A stretch of DNA of 64,000 nt from Frigidibacter sp. (GTDB lineage: Bacteria > Pseudomonadota > Alphaproteobacteria > Rhodobacterales > Rhodobacteraceae): contig NZ_JAUYTT010000025.1 in assembly GCF_030695035.1 (NCBI RefSeq), positions 62,001-126,000 of the forward strand, read 5' to 3'. Shown here one piece after another: positions 27,052 through 36,443 of the stretch. How positions within the stretch are numbered: the first letter of the stretch is position 1; each line of letters begins with the position of its first letter. The notes under the pieces are model-generated. The model did no database searches and was not told the DNA's origin. It saw nothing but the letters and a program-made list of their open reading frames with translations. The position numbers and the translations under genes were made by a program.

Positions 27052-27666
27052 TCAGGTGGCGGCGATCTTCAGCCCCAGCAGGGCCAGAAGCCCGCCAAAG
27101 CTGCGGTCGATGATGGTCTTGAGGCTGATATACGCAGCCCGGCTGCGTTCAAGCGAGAAGATGCGCGCGACGCCGATGTTCCAGACGAATTCGTTGCCGA
27201 ATACCACCGCCAGCAGCGCGGCATAGACCGCGGCGGGCGTGCCCTGCGGCACGGTGCCCAGGAAGATCGCCGAGAACACCACAGGCGCCTTGGGGTTGGC
27301 CAGTTGCGTGAAGAGCCCCAGCCGGAAGGCCGACAGCGCCGAGCGCGGCACCGGGCGGGCATCGGCAGTGATGAACGGCTTGTCCGCCTTGCGCCACAGC
27401 GCAACGCCCAGCCAGATCAGATAGCCGCCACCGGCGATCTTCAGCACCCAGAGCAGCGCAGGGGCCGCAGCAAAGACAAGGTTCAGCCCGAACATCGCCA
27501 CTCCGGCCCAGAGCGCGGCGCCAGCGCCGATCCCGGCCGCCAGCAGCGCGCCGGTGCGGAACCCCTCGCTGAGGCCCGTCCGCGCCGCCATCAGCACCGC
27601 AGGGCCGGGCGACACCGCCGCCAGCAGCGACAGCATATAGAATGCGATGAAGCCCGCGAGTGTCAT
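27052..27666 (-). CDS. LysE/RhtB-family amino acid exporter
   Basis: 204 residues with about six predicted membrane helices. The N-terminus FIAFYMLSLLAAVSPGPAVLM carries the SPGP motif that defines the LysE/RhtB superfamily, and GGGYLIWLGVALWR is the second conserved segment. It exports small solutes such as amino acids or homoserine lactones across the inner membrane; the substrate is unknown. It starts 3 bp after the fabI stop, so it is very likely in the fabI transcript. Confidence 0.9.
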   Translation of the reverse strand: MTLAGFIAFYMLSLLAAVSPGPAVLMAARTGLSEGFRTGALLAAGIGAGAALWAGVAMFGLNLVFAAAPALLWVLKIAGGGYLIWLGVALWRKADKPFITADARPVPRSALSAFRLGLFTQLANPKAPVVFSAIFLGTVPQGTPAAVYAALLAVVFGNEFVWNIGVARIFSLERSRAAYISLKTIIDRSFGGLLALLGLKIAAT

Positions 27667-27669
27667 GGA

Positions 27670-28494
27670 CTACGCTTCCTTGCGACCTGTCACCACGTCG
27701 ATATCCGGAGCATCGACCGATTTCATGCCCACGACATGGTAGCCGGCGTCGACATGATGGGTCTCGCCGGTCACGCCGCTGCCAAGGTCCGACAGCAGAT
27801 AGAGGGCAGATTTCCCGACCTCGTCCTGCGTCACGTTGCGCCGCAGCGGCGAGTTCAGCTCGTTCCACTTCAGGATATAGCGGAAATCGCCGATGCCGCT
27901 GGCCGCCAGCGTCTTGATCGGCCCGGCCGAGATGGCGTTGACGCGGATCCCGTCCTTGCCGAGGTCTTCGGCGAGGTATTTCACGCTCGCCTCCAGCGCG
28001 GCCTTGGCGACGCCCATAACATTGTAATGCGGCATCACCTTCTCGGCGCCGTAATAGGTGAGCGTCAGCAGGCTGCCGCCGGGGCCCATCATCGCGGCGG
28101 CGCGCTGGCACACGGCGGTGAAGGAATAAACCGAGATATCCATCGTCATCCGGAAATTCGCAGCGCTGGTATCGACATAGCGGCCGCGCAGCTCATTCTT
28201 GTCGGAAAAGCCGATGGCGTGGACCACGAAGTCGAGCGTGCCCCAGATCTCTTTCAGCCGGTCAAAGACCGCATCCAGCGAGGCGCCGTCCGACACGTCG
28301 CATTCGACAAGCTCGGTCACGCCGATCTCGGCCGCCAGCGGCTCCACCCGTTTGCGGAACGCATCGCCCTGATACGAGAATGCCAGCTCTGCGCCCTGTG
28401 CGGCGAGCGCCTTGGCGATTCCCCAGGCAATCGACTTGTCGTTGGCGAGGCCCATGATAAGCCCGCGCTTGCCTGCCATGAGGCCGTTTGACAT
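27670..28494 (-). CDS. fabI: Enoyl-[acyl-carrier-protein] reductase (NADH)
   Basis: 274 residues. It carries out the last reductive step of each fatty-acid elongation cycle. It is the SDR-type FabI: cofactor loop [24 protein letters not shown], and the catalytic Tyr157-x6-Lys164 in YNVMGVAK, preceded by Tyr147 in [10 protein letters not shown] 28494 has GGGAGATGGGAA directly upstream, better placed than the in-frame ATG 28512. It is divergent from pdxH across 115 bp. Confidence 0.97.
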   Translation of the reverse strand: MSNGLMAGKRGLIMGLANDKSIAWGIAKALAAQGAELAFSYQGDAFRKRVEPLAAEIGVTELVECDVSDGASLDAVFDRLKEIWGTLDFVVHAIGFSDKNELRGRYVDTSAANFRMTMDISVYSFTAVCQRAAAMMGPGGSLLTLTYYGAEKVMPHYNVMGVAKAALEASVKYLAEDLGKDGIRVNAISAGPIKTLAASGIGDFRYILKWNELNSPLRRNVTQDEVGKSALYLLSDLGSGVTGETHHVDAGYHVVGMKSVDAPDIDVVTGRKEA

Positions 28495-28609
28495 TTCCCA
28501 TCTCCCGCGCATCCTGCAGTGCGAGAGCTTTAGGCGATTGCCGGGCCTGCATCAAGGGCAGGCGCAAGCCCCGGGCATCCCGGCGCAAATCCATGAGGGG
28601 AAAAGTGAC

Positions 28610-29230
28610 ATGACCGACAGGACAGGGATCTTCGCGGGGGACGATCCGTTCCGCATCGCCCAGGACTGGCTGGCCGAGGCAGACCCTACCGAGCCGAACG
28701 ATCCCAATGCGATTGCGTTGGCAACGGTGGATGCCGCCGGGCTGCCCAATGCGCGGATGGTGCTGCTGAAAGAGATTGAGCTGGCAGGGCCGCTTGGCGG
28801 GGCCTTTGTCTTGTACACCAATTACACCAGCGCCAAGGGGCAAGAGATCGAGGCCAGCGGCAAGGCCGCCTTCGTGATGCACTGGAAGTCGCTGCGCAGG
28901 CAGATCCGGGTGCGGGGGCTCACCAGCCGCGAGGAGGGGGCGCAGGCCGACGCCTACTATGCCTCGCGCTCCTTGAAGTCGCGCCTGGGTGCCTGGGCTT
29001 CGGCGCAATCGCAGCCATTGGACAGTCGCGGCACATTGATGGCGGAAGTTGCAAAGGTTACGCTTCGCGAAGGGCCATTGCCGAAACGGCCGCCCTTCTG
29101 GGGTGGTATCCGTATCGTCCCGCTTGAGATCGAATTTTGGGCGGATGGCGCATTTCGGCTGCATGACAGGTTCCGTTGGTCGCGCGCCACAGTTAAAGAT
29201 GAATGGGAAATAGTGCGACTAAATCCCTGA
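28610..29230 (+). CDS. pdxH: Pyridoxamine/pyridoxine 5'-phosphate oxidase
   Basis: 206 residues. This FMN enzyme makes PLP from PNP or PMP. Family signatures are [35 protein letters not shown], and the C-terminal [11 protein letters not shown] ... [15 protein letters not shown] ... [11 protein letters not shown] 28610 follows GAGGGGAAAAGTGAC. A longer open frame upstream (from 28412) runs over fabI and is not coding. It is divergent from fabI, and the cold-shock gene follows 114 bp downstream on the same strand. Confidence 0.95.
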   Translation: MTDRTGIFAGDDPFRIAQDWLAEADPTEPNDPNAIALATVDAAGLPNARMVLLKEIELAGPLGGAFVLYTNYTSAKGQEIEASGKAAFVMHWKSLRRQIRVRGLTSREEGAQADAYYASRSLKSRLGAWASAQSQPLDSRGTLMAEVAKVTLREGPLPKRPPFWGGIRIVPLEIEFWADGAFRLHDRFRWSRATVKDEWEIVRLNP

Positions 29231-29255
29231 AATTCGCGCTTCGTGAATGGCACAG

Positions 29256-29308
29256 GCATGGAATTCCATGCTTTGGGGGGTTGCAACCTGTTGGTCTGTT
29301 GTGACAAC
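29256..29308. promoter_or_regulatory. Cluster of three palindromes upstream of the cold-shock gene
   Basis: A perfect 16-bp palindrome GCATGGAATTCCATGC (29256-29271), a 10-bp palindrome GGTTGCAACC (29279-29288) and GTTGT-G-ACAAC (29298-29308) occupy the leader before the double cold-shock gene. They could be operators or structured 5' UTR elements. Confidence 0.5.
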
Positions 29309-29344
29309 TCCGCCAAGGGGGCGAGCACACGGGGAGTGCGCAGC

Positions 29345-29896
29345 ATGATGGACAGCGACGAGGATCAGACCCGGGTCGAGGGGCGTGTTAAGTGGTTCGA
29401 CCCGAGTAAAGGGTTTGGTTTCATCGTCTCTGATGCCGGCGGTCCCGACATCTTGCTGCATGCCAATGTGCTGCGGAATTTCGGGCAAAGCTCGGTCGCG
29501 GATGGGGCGCGGATCACCGTTCTGATGCAGATGACCCAGCGGGGCGCGCAGGCGGTCGAGGTGGTGGAGATCGTGCCACCCGTCCATGAGGCCGGGACCC
29601 CGCTTGAGGATCTGGTCGACGGAGATATGGCCGAGCTGGCCACGCTGCCGATGCTTCCGGCCCGGGTGAAATGGTTCGACAAGGCCAAGGGATTTGGGTT
29701 TGCAAATGTCTTCGGCAAACCCGAGGATGTGTTCATTCATGTCGAGGTGCTGCGCCGGTCCGGCTTTGCCGATCTGGCCCCCGGCGAGGCGGTCTGCCTG
29801 CGGGTGGTCGATGGCAAACGCGGCCGGATGGCGGCGCAGGTTCTGTCATGGGAGAGTGCGATGCGGGCACAGGCCGAAGGTACAAGGCTGCAATGA
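29345..29896 (+). CDS. Double cold-shock-domain protein
   Basis: 183 residues with two cold-shock domains. The first, near 10-70, contains RVKWFDPSKGFGFIVSD; the second, near 107-170, contains RVKWFDKAKGFGFANVF. Both keep the RNP1-like KGFGF motif, while the RNP2 positions differ (DILLH versus DVFIH). They are joined by an acidic linker. Such proteins bind single-stranded RNA or DNA; the tandem form is typical of alphaproteobacteria. The first of two adjacent ATGs (29345) is used. The stop overlaps the DUF192 start (ATGA). A single-domain CspA is at 36237-36443. Confidence 0.92.
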   Translation: MMDSDEDQTRVEGRVKWFDPSKGFGFIVSDAGGPDILLHANVLRNFGQSSVADGARITVLMQMTQRGAQAVEVVEIVPPVHEAGTPLEDLVDGDMAELATLPMLPARVKWFDKAKGFGFANVFGKPEDVFIHVEVLRRSGFADLAPGEAVCLRVVDGKRGRMAAQVLSWESAMRAQAEGTRLQ

Positions 29897-30354
29897 TCCG
29901 GGCTGGTCTTCTGGCGTTGGCGCTGTGCCTTCTGTCGCAAGGGGCCGCCGCAGCCTGTTCCGAGACGACGGCCGGCCTGCGCTGGCAAGGCGGCAGCACC
30001 ACATTCACCGTCGAGATTGCCGATGATGCCGCCGAACGGGCGCAGGGGCTGATGTTCCGCGAAAGCCTCGATCCCGCCGCCGGGATGCTGTTTATCTATG
30101 AACGCCCTCAGCCGGCTGCCTTCTGGATGAAGAACACCCTGATCCCGCTGGATATCCTGTTCTTTGATGTCACAGGGCGGCTGACCGGCTTCCACGAAAA
30201 TGCCGTGCCGCATGATGAAACCCCGCTGCCGGGCGGCAACGCCGTGGCGATGGTGCTGGAGATCCCGGGCGGGCGGGCGCGCGAGCTTGGCCTGTCGGGC
30301 GCGGTCGAGCTGCAGCATCCGCGGCTGCCAACGCCGGTCTGGCCCTGCGAGTGA
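29893..30354 (+). CDS. DUF192 family secreted protein
   Basis: 153 residues. A signal peptide of about 20 residues (LLALALCLLSQGAAA) is followed by the DUF192 domain: TFTVEIADDAAERAQGLMFRESL, GMLFIYERPQPAAFWMKNTLIPLDILFFD and a C-terminal VLEIPGGRARELGL. The function is unknown; the fold is a small beta-barrel, probably periplasmic. ATG 29893 overlaps the stop of the cold-shock gene by 4 bp, so it is translationally coupled. That is a puzzling pairing of an RNA-binding protein with an exported one. Confidence 0.92.
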   Translation: MIRAGLLALALCLLSQGAAAACSETTAGLRWQGGSTTFTVEIADDAAERAQGLMFRESLDPAAGMLFIYERPQPAAFWMKNTLIPLDILFFDVTGRLTGFHENAVPHDETPLPGGNAVAMVLEIPGGRARELGLSGAVELQHPRLPTPVWPCE

Positions 30355-30418
30355 CGGGGCCGGGCGGGCATCGGGGGGGCTTCCCCTCGCCGCCGCGCCG
30401 CGCTAGGAGAGCAGCAGT

Positions 30419-30495
<77 letters not shown>

Positions 30496-30679
30496 ATTCC
30501 CCCTACTGATGATCTGCCTTGCCCGACCCGGCGCCGGCACGCAAAATCCGGCTTTAACCCCGTCGGGGGATCGGGCACCCTCAGCGCGTCGCTGGCCGCA
30601 GGGAACCGCGCCGCCGCCCGGGCATTGCACAAGTAACCCCGGGTCCTGTCATCCCGCGCACGCAGCTATGGAGGCCCCG

Positions 30680-30925
30680 ATGATCCGCATCCTCATTCCC
30701 GCCCTGCTGCTGGCAGCCTGCATGCCCTCTGCGCCGCCGCCCGATCCGGCGGGGGCGACGGTCTCGCATCTGGGCGTCGTCTACCTGATCGAGGCCACGG
30801 CCTATGGCTGGCAGCTTGAGAGCAAGGGCAAGCGCGTCGCCTGCCGGGCGCCGACGACCGACGATTGCTACTGGTCGCTCCGCAACCACCTGACGGCCGA
30901 GGCCCGGCTTGCTGATATCCCCTGA
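30680..30925 (+). CDS. Small predicted lipoprotein, hypothetical
   Basis: 81 residues. The N-terminus MIRILIPALLLAACMPS has a lipobox LAAC (Cys14), so a short lipid-anchored periplasmic protein is predicted. Two further Cys residues (VACRAP, DDCYW) could form a disulfide. ATG 30680 has GGAGG six bases upstream, strong support for a real gene although no named family is recognised. It lies 184 bp after tRNA-Pro, in a stretch with no other gene. Confidence 0.75.
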   Translation: MIRILIPALLLAACMPSAPPPDPAGATVSHLGVVYLIEATAYGWQLESKGKRVACRAPTTDDCYWSLRNHLTAEARLADIP

Positions 30926-30980
30926 CGGAACGCCAGGGCGGGCTCGCGAGTTGTGCCGGGCAGCAACCGAGGTGATGCCC

Positions 30981-31151
30981 ATGTCCCGCCGAGATATCCC
31001 GAGCCCCGACTCGCCCCGCCCCGGCGGGATGCAGAATCCCGACTATGAGCGGCTGGACCAGCCCGGCAAGGCGCCGATGCCGGAGCCTGACACGGATGGT
31101 GATGTCGATGTACCGGGCCCGGGCGATGGCCCGCGCGGCCCCAAGGGCTGA
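30981..31151 (+). CDS. Small acidic proline-rich protein, hypothetical
   Basis: 56 residues, rich in Pro, Asp and Gly (MSRRDIPSPDSPRPGGMQNPDYERLD, then a repetitive PDTDGDVDVPGPGDGP tail). GAGG precedes ATG 30981 at good spacing; an alternative ATG lies at 30975. It follows the small lipoprotein by 55 bp. Composition suggests a disordered peptide. Coding status rests on the ribosome-binding site and position only; no function is recognised. Confidence 0.45.
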   Translation: MSRRDIPSPDSPRPGGMQNPDYERLDQPGKAPMPEPDTDGDVDVPGPGDGPRGPKG

Positions 31152-31279
31152 GGCCCCGGCCGCCCGATTCCCTTCGCCCCCCTGCCGCATGTGACGGCCC
31201 GCGCATCAGCGGCGCATGCGCGTGCAATTTGTCGCGGCGCTGTGCCTTTCTGGCCACCACTGCAGCGGCGGCGGGCCTG

Positions 31280-31297
31280 TCCACAGGCGGCTGTGGA
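31280..31297. promoter_or_regulatory. Inverted repeat TCCACAG-N4-CTGTGGA with DnaA-box-like halves
   Basis: A perfect 7-bp inverted repeat. The right arm continues as TGTGGATGC, resembling the DnaA box TGTGGATAA in 7 of 9 positions. It lies about 415 bp upstream of the nrdJ start. Confidence 0.3.
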
Positions 31298-31474
31298 TGC
31301 TTTTCATGCAAACTCTCAACTTCCCGCGCCAAGGGTGCGGGACTGCACGGGTTTTCCTCCACAGGGCAGTTTCGCGGGCCTTGTGCGTGAATCGCCCCGC
31401 CCGGCCCGGCCCACAGCGCCCCCCGCTGGTCAATGCAAAAGACCCCGCATCATGGTGAAAAAACCGGTTGCGAG

Positions 31475-31490
31475 ACCGGCTATTTGGGGT
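31475..31490 (+). promoter_or_regulatory. Degenerate second NrdR-like box
   Basis: ACCGGCTATTTGGGGT keeps the A8, T9, T11 and G13 core positions but lacks C4 and A6. Its start is 41 bp from the better box downstream, about four helical turns, consistent with paired NrdR sites. Confidence 0.3.
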
Positions 31491-31515
31491 CAGGTTGTGT
31501 TGACTGACCAAGTGC

Positions 31516-31531
31516 CCACCAGATGTTGTGG
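31516..31531 (+). promoter_or_regulatory. Candidate NrdR box upstream of nrdJ
   Basis: CCACCAGATGTTGTGG matches all invariant positions (C4, A6, A8, T9, T11, G13) of the 16-bp NrdR consensus acaCwAtATaTwGtgt. NrdR represses ribonucleotide reductase genes in response to dATP. Confidence 0.55.
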
Positions 31532-31711
31532 TGGTGTGGGACGGCAAAACAAACCGACGACATGGCCGATCGGGGGATACGGCCAAGCCTGCGCGGCATC
31601 GCGCGGGCAGCGGTCGGCTTGTGTTTGCCCAGCATCCGGGCCCCGGTCACGAGGCAAGCGGCGCCTGCGTAGCCGCGTGAACGTTGAACCATAAAAGACG
31701 ACGGGGCAGAC

Positions 31712-34700
31712 ATGAAAATCGAACGCAAATTCACCGCCGCGGGCGCTGATGCCTATGCGGCGCTTTGCTTTACCACCACCGTTTCCGAAATCCGCAACCC
31801 GGACGGAACGGTCGTTTTCCGAAATGACAGCGTCGAGGTGCCGGCCGGATGGAGCCAGGTCGCCTCGGACGTGCTGGCGCAGAAGTACTTCCGCAAGGCC
31901 GGCGTGCCGGCGGTGCTGAAGAAGGTCCGCGAAAAGGGCGTGCCGGAGTTTCTGTGGCGGTCGGTCCCGGATGAGGACGCACTCGCGAAACTGCCGCAGG
32001 ATCAACGCTTTACGGGCGAAACTTCAGGTAAACAGGTCTTCGATCGCCTGGCCGGCGCCTGGGCCTATTGGGGCTGGAAGGGCGGCTATTTCACCACCGA
32101 GGAAGACGCCCGTTCGTACTTCGACGAGATGCGCTTCATGCTTGCCGCGCAGATGGCCGCGCCGAACAGCCCGCAATGGTTCAACACCGGGCTGCATTGG
32201 GCCTATGGCATCGATGGGCCGAGCCAGGGGCATTACTATGTGGACTTCAAGACCGGCAAGCTGACCCGCTCGGAATCCGCCTATGAACACCCGCAGCCCC
32301 ATGCCTGCTTCATCCAGTCGGTCCGCGACGATCTGGTCGGCGATGGCGGCATCATGGACCTGTGGGTGCGTGAGGCGCGGCTGTTCAAGTACGGCTCCGG
32401 CACCGGCACCAACTTCTCGTCCCTGCGCGGCGAGGGCGAGAAGCTGTCGGGGGGGGGCAAATCCTCGGGCCTGATGGGGTTCCTCAAGATCGGCGACCGG
32501 GCGGCGGGGGCGATCAAGTCGGGCGGCACCACGCGGCGCGCGGCCAAGATGGTGATCTGCGACATGGATCACCCCGATATCGAGGCGTTCATCAACTGGA
32601 AGGTCATCGAAGAGCAGAAGGTGGCCAGCCTCGTCGCCGGCTCCAAGATGCATGAACGCCAGCTGAACGAGATCTTCGCGGCAATCCGCGCCTGGGACGG
32701 CGCCAGCGAGGATGCGGTCGATCCGGCCAAGAACCCCGGGCTGAAGGCGGCGATCCGCGCGGCCAAGAAGGTGTCGATCCCGGAGACCTATGTGAACCGG
32801 GTGCTGCAATATGCGCGGCAGGGCTTCACCTCGATCGAGTTCCCGACCTATGACACCGACTGGGATTCCGAGGCCTATATCTCTGTCTCGGGCCAGAACT
32901 CCAACAACTCGGTCCGCGTCACCGACAGCTTCCTGAAGGCGGTCCGCGACGATGCCCCGTGGGAGCTGATCCGCCGCACCGATGGCAAGGTCGCCAAGAC
33001 CGTCGGCGCGCGCGAGCTGTGGGACCAGATCGGCCATGCCGCCTGGGCCTGCGCCGATCCGGGCATCCAGTTCCACGACACGGTCAATGCCTGGCACACA
33101 TGCCCGGAAGACGGGGCGATCCGCGGGTCGAACCCCTGCTCGGAATACATGTTCCTGGATGATACCGCCTGCAACCTGGCGTCGATGAACCTGCTGACCT
33201 TCCAGAAGGGTGGCCGCTTCGACGCCGAAGCCTATGTACATGCCTCGCGCCTCTGGACCGTGACGCTCGAAATCTCTGTCGCCATGGCGCAGTTCCCGTC
33301 GAAGGAGATCGCGCAGCGCAGCTATGATTACCGCACGCTGGGGCTGGGATACGCGAATATCGGCGGCCTGCTGATGACCATGGGCCTTGGCTATGACAGC
33401 GCCGAGGGCCGGGCGCTGTGCGGCGCGCTGACGGCGGTGATGACGGGTGTGGCCTATGCCACCTCGGCCGAGATGGCGGCGGAACTGGGGCCGTTCCCGG
33501 GCTTTGCCCGCAACTCCGCCCATATGCTGCGGGTGATCCGCAACCACCGCGCGGCGGCCTATGCCAAGATCACCGGATATGAGGGCGTCAACGTCAATCC
33601 GGTGCCGCTGGATCACGCGAACTGTCCCGACCAAGGGCTTGTGGCGCTTGCCAAATCCGCTTGGGACGAGGCGCTGGCCCTTGGCGAGGCGCATGGCTAC
33701 CGCAACGCGCAGGCGACGGTGATCGCGCCGACCGGCACCATTGGCCTCGTGATGGATTGCGACACCACGGGCATCGAGCCGGACTTCGCGCTGGTGAAGT
33801 TCAAGAAGCTGGCGGGGGGTGGCTATTTCAAGATCATCAACCGTTCGGTCCCGGCGGCGCTGGATGCGATGGGCTATTCCTCGGCCCAGATCGAGGAGAT
33901 GATTGCCTATGCCGTCGGCCATGCCAGCCTTGGGAACTGCCCCGGCATCAACCACACCTCGCTGATCGGCCACGGGTTTGGCGCGGCGGAGTTGCAGAAG
34001 ATCGAGGCGGCGCTGCCCTCGGCCTTCGACATCCGCTTCGTGTTCAACCAATGGACGCTGGGGGAGGATTTCTGCACCAAGACGCTGGGGATCCCGGCCG
34101 ACAAGCTGAACGATCCCAGCTTCGACATGCTGCGCCACCTTGGCTTCACCAAGGCGCAGATCGACGCGGCGAACGATCATATCTGCGGCACCATGACGCT
34201 GGAAGGCGCGCCCTTCCTGAAGCCGCAGCACCAGTCGGTCTTCGACTGCGCCAATCCCTGCGGCAAGAAGGGCAAGCGTTATCTGGGCGTGGACAGCCAT
34301 ATCTACATGATGGCGGCGGCGCAGTCCTTCATCTCGGGCGCGATTTCCAAGACCATCAACATGGCCAACACCGCGACCATCGAGGATTGCCAGAAGGCCT
34401 ATGAACTCAGCTGGTCGCTGGGGATCAAGGCCAACGCGCTGTATCGTGACGGATCGAAACTGTCGCAGCCGCTGGCCTCGGCGCTGGTCGAGGATGACGA
34501 GGAGGCCGAGGAAATCCTCGCCACCGGCACGCCGACCGAGAAGGCGCAGGTGATTGCCGAGAAGATCGTGGAAAAGATCATCGTCAAGGAGATCATCCGC
34601 AGCCACCGCGAAAAGCTGCCCGACCGGCGCAAGGGCTATACCCAGAAAGCCGTGGTCGGCGGCCACAAGGTCTATCTGCGCACCGGCGAGTACAAGGACG

Positions 34701-35401
34701 GCCAGCTTGGCGAGATCTTCATCGACATGCACAAGGAGGGCGCTGGCTTCCGCGCGATGATGAACAACTTCGCCATCGCGGTTTCGGTGGGCCTGCAATA
34801 TGGCGTGCCGCTGGAAGAGTTCGTGGATGCCTTCACCTTCACCAAGTTCGAACCGGCCGGCATGGTGCAGGGCAACGAGGCGATCAAGTCGGCGACCTCG
34901 ATCCTCGACTATGTGTTCCGTGAGCTGGCGGTGTCCTATCTCGACCGCACCGATCTGGCGCATGTGGCCCCGAAGGGCGCGAGCTTCGATGATCTGGGCG
35001 GCGGCAGCTATGAGGGGGCGGTGAACGTGGCGCCGGTCTCGGAAAGCGCGGCGTCGAAATCGCTGGAGGTGCTGCGGCAGATCTCGTCCACCGGCTATCT
35101 GCGCAAGCGGCTTCCGCAAGAACTGGTGGTGCTGCAGGGCGGGATCAGCGGCGCGACGGCCTTTGCCGGCGGCGTCGACGCGATGGAGGCGCTGACGACG
35201 CTGGTGCCGGAAATCGCGCGGGCGGCGGGGGGCGGGGCCACGGCGATTTCGTCGGGCACCGTCAGCATCGACGCGCGCACCCGGGCCCGGCTGCAGGGCT
35301 ATGAGGGCGAGGCCTGCGGTGAGTGCGGCAATTACACGCTGGTGCGCAACGGCACCTGCATGAAGTGCAACACCTGCGGCGGCACCAGCGGCTGTAGCTG
35401 A
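31712..35401 (+). CDS. nrdJ: Adenosylcobalamin-dependent (class II) ribonucleotide reductase, large form
   Basis: 1229 residues, typical of the long alphaproteobacterial NrdJ. It reduces ribonucleotides to deoxyribonucleotides using B12, with or without oxygen. The catalytic barrel includes [16 protein letters not shown], the [26 protein letters not shown] loop, the [21 protein letters not shown] motif with an active-site Cys and Glu, and APTGTIG. A TSCPD-type domain follows ([29 protein letters not shown]). The C-terminus is a Cys-rich zinc ribbon ([16 protein letters not shown]) that may relay electrons. ATG 31712 follows GACGGGGCAGAC. No other reductase genes are in the window. Confidence 0.97.
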   Translation: MKIERKFTAAGADAYAALCFTTTVSEIRNPDGTVVFRNDSVEVPAGWSQVASDVLAQKYFRKAGVPAVLKKVREKGVPEFLWRSVPDEDALAKLPQDQRFTGETSGKQVFDRLAGAWAYWGWKGGYFTTEEDARSYFDEMRFMLAAQMAAPNSPQWFNTGLHWAYGIDGPSQGHYYVDFKTGKLTRSESAYEHPQPHACFIQSVRDDLVGDGGIMDLWVREARLFKYGSGTGTNFSSLRGEGEKLSGGGKSSGLMGFLKIGDRAAGAIKSGGTTRRAAKMVICDMDHPDIEAFINWKVIEEQKVASLVAGSKMHERQLNEIFAAIRAWDGASEDAVDPAKNPGLKAAIRAAKKVSIPETYVNRVLQYARQGFTSIEFPTYDTDWDSEAYISVSGQNSNNSVRVTDSFLKAVRDDAPWELIRRTDGKVAKTVGARELWDQIGHAAWACADPGIQFHDTVNAWHTCPEDGAIRGSNPCSEYMFLDDTACNLASMNLLTFQKGGRFDAEAYVHASRLWTVTLEISVAMAQFPSKEIAQRSYDYRTLGLGYANIGGLLMTMGLGYDSAEGRALCGALTAVMTGVAYATSAEMAAELGPFPGFARNSAHMLRVIRNHRAAAYAKITGYEGVNVNPVPLDHANCPDQGLVALAKSAWDEALALGEAHGYRNAQATVIAPTGTIGLVMDCDTTGIEPDFALVKFKKLAGGGYFKIINRSVPAALDAMGYSSAQIEEMIAYAVGHASLGNCPGINHTSLIGHGFGAAELQKIEAALPSAFDIRFVFNQWTLGEDFCTKTLGIPADKLNDPSFDMLRHLGFTKAQIDAANDHICGTMTLEGAPFLKPQHQSVFDCANPCGKKGKRYLGVDSHIYMMAAAQSFISGAISKTINMANTATIEDCQKAYELSWSLGIKANALYRDGSKLSQPLASALVEDDEEAEEILATGTPTEKAQVIAEKIVEKIIVKEIIRSHREKLPDRRKGYTQKAVVGGHKVYLRTGEYKDGQLGEIFIDMHKEGAGFRAMMNNFAIAVSVGLQYGVPLEEFVDAFTFTKFEPAGMVQGNEAIKSATSILDYVFRELAVSYLDRTDLAHVAPKGASFDDLGGGSYEGAVNVAPVSESAASKSLEVLRQISSTGYLRKRLPQELVVLQGGISGATAFAGGVDAMEALTTLVPEIARAAGGGATAISSGTVSIDARTRARLQGYEGEACGECGNYTLVRNGTCMKCNTCGGTSGCS

Positions 35402-35454
35402 GGCATGGCAGGCGGGGGCCCCATGGCCCTCGCCGCAACAAAAGGACGGCGCGC

Positions 35455-35790
35455 ATGACCCTTTACGGCATTCCCACCTGCGACACCTGCCGCAAGGCGC
35501 TGGCCGCCCTGCGCGCGGCGGGGCTGGAGCCGGTGTTCCGCGATGTGCGCGCCGATCCGCTGTCACAGGCCGAGATCGCGCAGATCGTCGATGAGTTCGG
35601 CACCCGCGCCATCAACCGCACCTCGCCGACCTTCCGCAGCTTCAACGCCTTCCTGCGCGAGTCGGAGCCCGAGGCGCAGATGGCGGCGCAGCCGACGGTG
35701 ATGAAGCGCCCGGTGATCGAGCATGAAGGGCGCTGGTTCCTGGGCTGGGACGCGGACGTGCAGGCGGCGCTGCTGCCGCAGGCGGGGTGA
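35455..35790 (+). CDS. ArsC/Spx/MgsR-family thioredoxin-fold protein
   Basis: 111 residues. The N-terminus MTLYGIPTCDTCRKAL has a CDTC motif at residues 9-12, followed by the ArsC-like pattern (VRADPLSQAEIAQIVDEFG; QPTVMKRPVIEHEGRWFLGWD). The family includes glutaredoxin-coupled arsenate reductases and the regulator Spx; this short Rhodobacterales type is normally left as an ArsC/Spx-like protein. It starts 53 bp after nrdJ. A redox role beside a disulfide-dependent reductase is possible but not shown. Confidence 0.88.
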   Translation: MTLYGIPTCDTCRKALAALRAAGLEPVFRDVRADPLSQAEIAQIVDEFGTRAINRTSPTFRSFNAFLRESEPEAQMAAQPTVMKRPVIEHEGRWFLGWDADVQAALLPQAG

Positions 35791-35860
35791 CGGGACCCGG
35801 GTTGAAGCCGGGGGCAGGGGTGCTATCCTCTGGGGGACGTCCCTTGCAGGAGACCCGAAG

Positions 35861-36184
35861 ATGATCCGTGCTACCGTTCTGTCCGCCGTTGCGGCGCTTG
35901 CCCTTGCAGCTCCGGCCCTCGCCCAGACCGACCAGCCCAAGCGGGTGTCCTTCCCGCCGCAGCTGATGCCCTATGTCTACCGGGTGCTGTCCTATACCGA
36001 GGACCGCTATGCCGTGCAGGTGAAGACCGGCTTCGTCGGCCCGGCCGAGGCGGCGCGGGCGATCCAGCCGCTCTGCGCGAACCGCGCCAAGGCGGTGGTC
36101 GGCTACAAGCCGGCGACGGTGGTGATCGGCGGGTCGGGCAGCAGCGCGATGACGGCGCTGTCCTATTCGGTGCGCTGCCGCTGA
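35861..36184 (+). CDS. Secreted hypothetical protein
   Basis: 107 residues. A clear signal peptide (TVLSAVAALALAAPALA) is cleaved before QTDQPKR; the mature protein has about 85 residues with two Cys (LCANRAK, VRCR end) that could form a disulfide. ATG 35861 follows GCAGGAGACCCGAAG. No named domain is recognised. It may be periplasmic. A hairpin follows 9 bp after the stop. Confidence 0.75.
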   Translation: MIRATVLSAVAALALAAPALAQTDQPKRVSFPPQLMPYVYRVLSYTEDRYAVQVKTGFVGPAEAARAIQPLCANRAKAVVGYKPATVVIGGSGSSAMTALSYSVRCR

Positions 36185-36192
36185 ACGCGAGA

Positions 36193-36214
36193 ACGGCCCG
36201 CGCGGGCGGGCCGT
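36193..36214. terminator. GC hairpin between convergent genes
   Basis: ACGGCCCGC-GCGG-GCGGGCCGT is a perfect 9-bp stem between the secreted protein and cspA, without a T-tract. It probably acts as a weak bidirectional terminator. Confidence 0.55.
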
Positions 36215-36236
36215 GTCAGGTCTTGATGTGGAAGCG

Positions 36237-36443
36237 TCAGAGCAGCTTCAGATCGCTGGCCGATGCCCGACCGTCGCGGCCAGATTGCAGTTCATAGGCG
36301 ATCTTCTGGTTGTCGTTCAACCCCTGCAGCCCGGCGCGTTCCACGGCCGAGATGTGGACGAAGACGTCCTGGCCGCCGCCATCGGGGGCGATGAAGCCGA
36401 AGCCCTTTGTCGCGTTGAACCATTTCACGGTGCCGGTGGCCAT
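36237..36443 (-). CDS. cspA: Cold-shock protein, CspA family
   Basis: 68 residues, one cold-shock domain with RNP1 KGFGFI (residues 13-18) and RNP2 DVFVHI (26-31). It binds single-stranded nucleic acid and acts as an RNA chaperone. ATG 36443 follows AAGGAGAGACGGG. The upstream region up to the thrS terminator (about 150 bp) is room for the long 5' UTR usual in this family, but no cold-box sequence was recognised. Confidence 0.95.
   Translation of the reverse strand: MATGTVKWFNATKGFGFIAPDGGGQDVFVHISAVERAGLQGLNDNQKIAYELQSGRDGRASASDLKLL

Larger units (their letters stand above)
31152..31711 (+). other. 560-bp non-coding leader/promoter region of nrdJ
   Basis: No supported gene. It contains a TCCACAG-GCGG-CTGTGGA inverted repeat (31280-31297), another TCCACAGG at 31358-31365, two candidate NrdR boxes (31475-31490, 31516-31531) and an AT-richer stretch around 31432-31470. 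No B12-box of a cobalamin riboswitch was recognised. Confidence 0.6.

Noticed and set aside
31152-31711. Cobalamin riboswitch upstream of nrdJ
   Set aside because: No B12-box-like element (AGTCAGGAGACC-like) was found in the leader; a covariance-model search would be decisive.
32024-35566. 1180-codon open frame on the minus strand
   Set aside because: Lies entirely opposite nrdJ, which has clear catalytic motifs. High GC leaves the antisense frame free of stops.
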